Source: Parietaria judaica
Taxonomy: Eukaryota > Streptophyta > Magnoliopsida > Rosales > Urticaceae
Reading direction: 5' to 3'
Assembly: GCA_954871525.1 (NCBI GenBank)
Contig: OX940872.1
Coordinates: forward strand, 25,577,746 to 25,641,745
Length of the DNA stretch: 64,000 bases
Position numbers and translations under genes: made by a program. Positions within the stretch are counted from its first letter, which is position 1, and the number at the start of each line of letters is the position of its first letter. The notes below the pieces were generated by a model, which was given only the letters and a program-made list of their open reading frames with translations, had not been told where the DNA came from and searched no databases. Below, piece by piece: positions 60,601 through 64,000 of the stretch.

Positions 60601-60889
60601 AAAATGTTATAAAAAAATTAGACAATCGATATAGTTTTAGGATATAAATTTAATTGGGAAATAGATATAAAACGCGACCGGTCTTTCTAGGCATCAAGCT
60701 ATCTCGTGCAAGAACATATACTCAAGGCTTTCATGTTTGCTTACAACCTCAAATATCATTTGACTCCATTTGCAGATTCAAGAGAACATGAAAGCCATCG
60801 ACGTGATCCCGCTTCTGACTCCTGCTGTGATGGAGAAGATCGAGGCCGTTGTTCAGAGCAAGCCGAAGCGTCCCGACTCGTATAGGTAG
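57680..60889 (+). CDS. KAB1: Voltage-gated K+ channel beta subunit, aldo-keto reductase fold
   Basis: Cytosolic beta subunit that binds plant Shaker-type K+ channels and retains an aldo-keto reductase fold with NADPH site. Exons 57680-58270, 59803-59946, 60265-60429 and 60776-60889 (TAG), all phase 0 and GT-AG, give 337 residues. It opens [14 protein letters not shown]; the AKR tetrad Asp and Tyr lie in [15 protein letters not shown], Lys in STKIFWGG and His in YCHRPD. Later blocks are [48 protein letters not shown] and the C-terminal KPKRPDSYR, all characteristic of KAB1. The start at 57680 adds a MSPPPPAAA extension; the ATG at 57707 corresponds to the usual start. Exon 1 is very GC-rich. 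Intron 1 (1.5 kb) is filled by a decayed tandem repeat. The next gene downstream is the PB1 kinase, as in Arabidopsis. Confidence 0.95.
58294..59310 (+). repeat. Decayed tandem repeat in KAB1 intron 1
   Basis: Units of variable length, roughly 80-130 bp, repeat the blocks GATGAGGATTTGAGTGATGG, GGGAAATGGGGAT, GAGCTAAAGATCGTTGCTTT and AGTGGGGTTTTGGATC, in shuffled and eroded copies. I count around ten recurrences of the GAGGATTT/GGGGATTGGTGTG blocks. Confidence 0.75.
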
Positions 60890-62300
60890 ATGTGAACGTT
60901 TTCGCGAATCAGAGTCGTTTTATATATATGCACATTGCAACTCGTTTTGGCCTTGTGCTCTTAGCAACAGGAAAAAGTTCATTCCTTTCTTTTTCCATGG
61001 TTTGTGCTGTTTGTTTCTTGTGTTTCTTATTTATTCGGGTTTATTTCGATCGGACCGCCCGGATTATGTCCGTCTGATATATATGGTGTTTCTTTTTTCC
61101 GTGAAGTATTTTCATGTCAGGGAAAATAAGAGAAGTCTGGTGTTGATAGATGAACAATATACTCTTTGTTGAATTGCACTTTTATGAACCATTTACCTTC
61201 AATTTTGTTTCTCCTAAAGGTAAAACCGGGACCGAGAACCACTCAAAAGTCGACTCTTGTGACAACATAGAGAAATGTTCAGCATCTTCTTCACTAAGAT
61301 CTTCGGTTTTCAATTTAAAAAAATTGAAAAGAGAAAAATGATTTATGGCTTTCTAATTCAACGACGAAGGTCACTTGGTAAGTGTTAGGGCCGGCAATAT
61401 GGTCAGGAGTCCGGACAATAGACATGTCATGTTTTTATATACGAATTTAGGTCGACTTTAATTGGACTTTTGTCTGTGTTGAATATGATTAATATGATTA
61501 AATAACGGGTGAATACGATAGGAGAAGACGAGAATCTATCATGGTGTTGATGAAAATTACTGAGCAAAAGTTCTAATAAAAAATGAATTTTCTCTTGGAC
61601 TATATAACATTACATGTTCATAAGTTCCCGTACAGTTGAGAAATCATGACATGTTCAATAATAAATCACAATAACTCACTCCGAGTAGATTAGATAATTT
61701 ATAAATAATTAAAAAAATGCTTTTGATCATGGATTAGGAAAACATGATCCGAATTCGGTTTCGGAACCCAACCCATTTCATGCTTTGCGGCTCCGACGGT
61801 GGATCGAGCATGGACCTTTTGGCCCGATCGGTCCAATTATATATTTTGAATTAGAGATTTTTACTTTAGTAATAACATTTTAGCATTCAACATTACACTC
61901 GTTGCAGTTTCTATTGTAATTTTTCGACGATACTCAATCGACATTTTTCACCGGTGATTTTTTCGTTCTTATTTCTTTTTCTTCTTCCGTTGCCGATCGG
62001 TGTTTGTATTTCATCATTTTGCTTGACGTAATACCCTGATGATAAGATCACACGTATCATAAAATCACAATTTTTTTTATATAATTTTTTTTACATAGAA
62101 AAAACTGTTAAAATAGGAAGAAGCACAATGCATATTTTATATTTGGCATGTGGAAATAATAAAGCAAACTAAATAAGAAAACAGACAGGTAATTTATGGG
62201 ACAGGTTTGGTAAAGAGTTTATAAATTAGTTGAAGCAGTTATTTCACTGCGTTTTTCCCGCGCAATAAAATGCCCCTTTCTTCCTCTGAGCTCCGACCCT
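60890..62300. other. KAB1 3' region and intergenic DNA
   Basis: No gene recognised. ORFs here are short and unremarkable. Confidence 0.4.
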
Positions 62301-62308
62301 CGCGCAAT

Positions 62309-62309
62309 G

Positions 62310-62356
<47 letters not shown>
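62309..62356. repeat. (CT)n microsatellite in the leader of the PB1 kinase gene
   Basis: About 24 CT units, about 250 bp before the ATG, likely in the 5' UTR or core promoter. Confidence 0.95.
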
Positions 62357-62358
<2 letters not shown>

Positions 62359-62452
62359 GAGAAACTGAAAAACCCAATTCTCCATTTTAGCGATTTCATA
62401 TCAAAGCTTCGATCTTTTCATGGAAAGACTGGATCTTTGAAGAACCTAAGAG

Positions 62453-62538
62453 GTACCCATTTCGCCATTGATCGTCTGTTAATTTTTCAATTATTAATCT
62501 TGAATCTCATCAAGATCACATTTTCATGGTTCTTACAG
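62453..62538 (+). other. Probable 5' UTR intron of the PB1 kinase gene
   Basis: AG|GTACCC … TTCTTACAG|GG, 86 nt, upstream of the ATG at 62605. Inferred from the splice-site quality only. Confidence 0.5.
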
Positions 62539-62604
62539 GGAAGAGAAGAGGCGAAAAAATATGATCGCGGGCAATTATAAAGAAGGAACGAGCTTTGTAA
62601 GATC

Positions 62605-64000
62605 ATGAGCGGTGAATTCCCGCGTATTTCGACCCAGAATTCCCGAGAAGACAGTGCCGCGTTTGCGTTGGAAAGCCGACGGGATGCGCAGAATGTGTGT
62701 CTCCAGACAGGCGAGGAATTTTCGTCGGAGTTTTTGCCCGAGCGCGTACGATTGCCGTCGGTGATCACGAACGGGAGCCACCGTTTCCCGAAGAAAGTGG
62801 GGTTTGATCTGAGGGGCAATCAGCCGATTTTCGAGGATCAGATGGTTTATCCGAGCTACGCCGACAGATTCCACTGGGAAAACTACGGCATCACGGCCGA
62901 GGAAATGATTTACGATCGTGCCATTTCCGGGCAGAGGAGTCCGATGCGTTACGTGCCAGGATTCTCAGACGGGTCTTTCTCCGGGAAGGTGAAGTTCCTC
63001 TGCAGCTTCGGGGGTAGACTCGTTAGGCGGTCGAGCGACGGGAAAGTCCGGTATGTCGGTGGAGAGACTCGGATTCTGTCGATAAGGAGGAGCGTGTCGT
63101 TCGAGGAGTTGACGAAGAAGACTTCTTCGATATGTAATGTACCTCACACAATCAAATACCAACTTCCCGGCGAAGATTTGGAATCTCTGATCTCGGTTTG
63201 TTCCGAAGAGGATCTTCACAACATGCTGGAGGAGTACCAGGAGTTGGAGAGAGTTGGAAGCTCTCAGAGATTGAGGATTTTTCTCGTGTCGTTGAGCGAA
63301 TCTGAGAGCCCAAGCTCTGTCAACGGCATGCTAGACCGGAGCTCGAGCGGCCAAAGCATGGCTTCCCGGTCAAGCCAATATAGCCCGAGCTTCTTCCGAG
63401 ACTCTCCCACATTGGCTTACGTGTTGGAAAAGGAAGAAAGCCCGACTTTTTCGAGGCCTTTCTGTCAATTCTCCCCGAAGATGGCCCCGAGCAAATCGTC
63501 AAACCATTTAGCTTCAATGGCGAATGTGGATCAAGCTCATGGAGCGGATAACAATAACCCGTTTTTCATGGGAAAGTTTCCTCCGCAGGAGTCTTACTAT
63601 GCCGACCCCATGGGGTATTACCACGGGCCTTCTCAGCCGAATAATTACCAAATTAGCCGACCCTGCGAGAAGACGAGCCTTCACCACCGGAGCAGAAGCG
63701 ACGATCTCATGTCTTCGTTTCTGTATGCTCAAAATAATGCGAAATTCGGGAGATGTGTTCTTAAAGATGGGAAGTTCTGCATAGAGAGGTGTCTTTCTCA
63801 CCCTGAAGATCCTCTCTGTTTGTTGACGAAATCGGAAGACAAAGACGACTCGTGCAGCAAGATCATACACGCGGTTTCGGACTCAAAGATGCAGGAACTG
63901 GATCTGAGATTCTTGGAGGGAGTCAGGAGGGGGAATCTCCCGCTCAGGACGACGCCGAATTGCTCGAAGGATTTCCCTTTGCAAGAGGAGAATATAAATA
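62605..64000 (+). CDS. PB1-domain protein kinase (Raf-like MAPKKK type), N-terminal part, runs off window end
   Basis: An open frame of 465 codons from the ATG at 62605 to the window edge, without an intron. Residues ~127-230 form a PB1 domain: GKVKFLCSFGGRLVRRSSDGKVRYVGGETRI, quoted here only as landmarks at 62986-63078, then the LESLISVCSEEDLHNMLEEY acidic segment (the OPCA-like motif). After that comes a Ser-rich, low-complexity linker typical of these large kinases (FSPKMAPS, HHRSRSDDL). The catalytic domain is not in the window. From memory, the head-to-tail neighbour of Arabidopsis KAB1 (At1g04690) is At1g04700, a PB1-domain kinase, which supports the call. Such proteins act in osmotic-stress or MAPK-like signalling in some cases; the role here is inference. 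Confidence 0.88.
   Translation, partial: MSGEFPRISTQNSREDSAAFALESRRDAQNVCLQTGEEFSSEFLPERVRLPSVITNGSHRFPKKVGFDLRGNQPIFEDQMVYPSYADRFHWENYGITAEEMIYDRAISGQRSPMRYVPGFSDGSFSGKVKFLCSFGGRLVRRSSDGKVRYVGGETRILSIRRSVSFEELTKKTSSICNVPHTIKYQLPGEDLESLISVCSEEDLHNMLEEYQELERVGSSQRLRIFLVSLSESESPSSVNGMLDRSSSGQSMASRSSQYSPSFFRDSPTLAYVLEKEESPTFSRPFCQFSPKMAPSKSSNHLASMANVDQAHGADNNNPFFMGKFPPQESYYADPMGYYHGPSQPNNYQISRPCEKTSLHHRSRSDDLMSSFLYAQNNAKFGRCVLKDGKFCIERCLSHPEDPLCLLTKSEDKDDSCSKIIHAVSDSKMQELDLRFLEGVRRGNLPLRTTPNCSKDFPLQEENIN

Overview
This 64 kb window is nuclear DNA from a flowering plant, most likely a core eudicot. The evidence is spliced GT-AG genes with plant-only products (RGF-receptor-type LRR kinase, plant purple acid phosphatase, defensin-like cysteine-rich peptides, secreted glycine-rich proteins), a Ty1/copia LTR retrotransposon, hAT and Mutator-like non-autonomous elements, a tRNA-derived SINE, and very AT-rich intergenic DNA. 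The species cannot be named from the sequence alone.

Layout. (1) 0.1-2 kb: the 5' part of an ITP pyrophosphatase gene on the minus strand, with a 10-nt microexon and an organellar group II intron fragment in one intron. (2) 2-13.4 kb: AT-rich intergenic DNA with dispersed repeats, a long-TIR element carrying a 45-bp tandem repeat, and a SINE split by a hAT MITE. (3) 13.7-17.5 kb: an intact two-exon LRR receptor kinase with the RxGG motif of root-meristem-growth-factor receptors. (4) 20.3-21.8 kb: a small three-exon LEA-like gene, minus strand. (5) 22.4-32.5 kb: two defensin-like (DEFL) genes with identical exon architecture on opposite strands. Between them are a hAT element and a young, coding-intact copia element (24.8-30.15 kb). 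The second DEFL gene is broken by another hAT element inserted inside its signal-peptide exon. (6) 34.7-39.2 kb: three secreted glycine-rich protein genes. (7) 39.2-47.6 kb: repeat-dominated, including two long-TIR elements that abut and appear to share one target-site duplication. (8) 47.6-52.1 kb: a seven-exon purple acid phosphatase, PAP23-like. (9) 52.8-56.6 kb: a second long-TIR element with tRNA-like boxes, a CG-rich palindromic element and a hAT element. (10) 57.7-60.9 kb: KAB1, the plant K+ channel beta subunit. (11) 62.6 kb to the edge: the N-terminal part of a PB1-domain Raf-like kinase.

From memory of Arabidopsis, the ITPase and PAP23 genes are near-neighbours on chromosome 4 (At4g13720 / At4g13700), and KAB1 with the PB1 kinase is an adjacent pair on chromosome 1 (At1g04690 / At1g04700). 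The window therefore seems to join two conserved microsyntenic blocks. The accessory middle (22-47 kb) holds fast-evolving secreted-peptide genes and almost all the intact mobile elements. Exon boundaries were placed by eye from GT/AG sites, reading phase and remembered family alignments. No search or transcript evidence was available.
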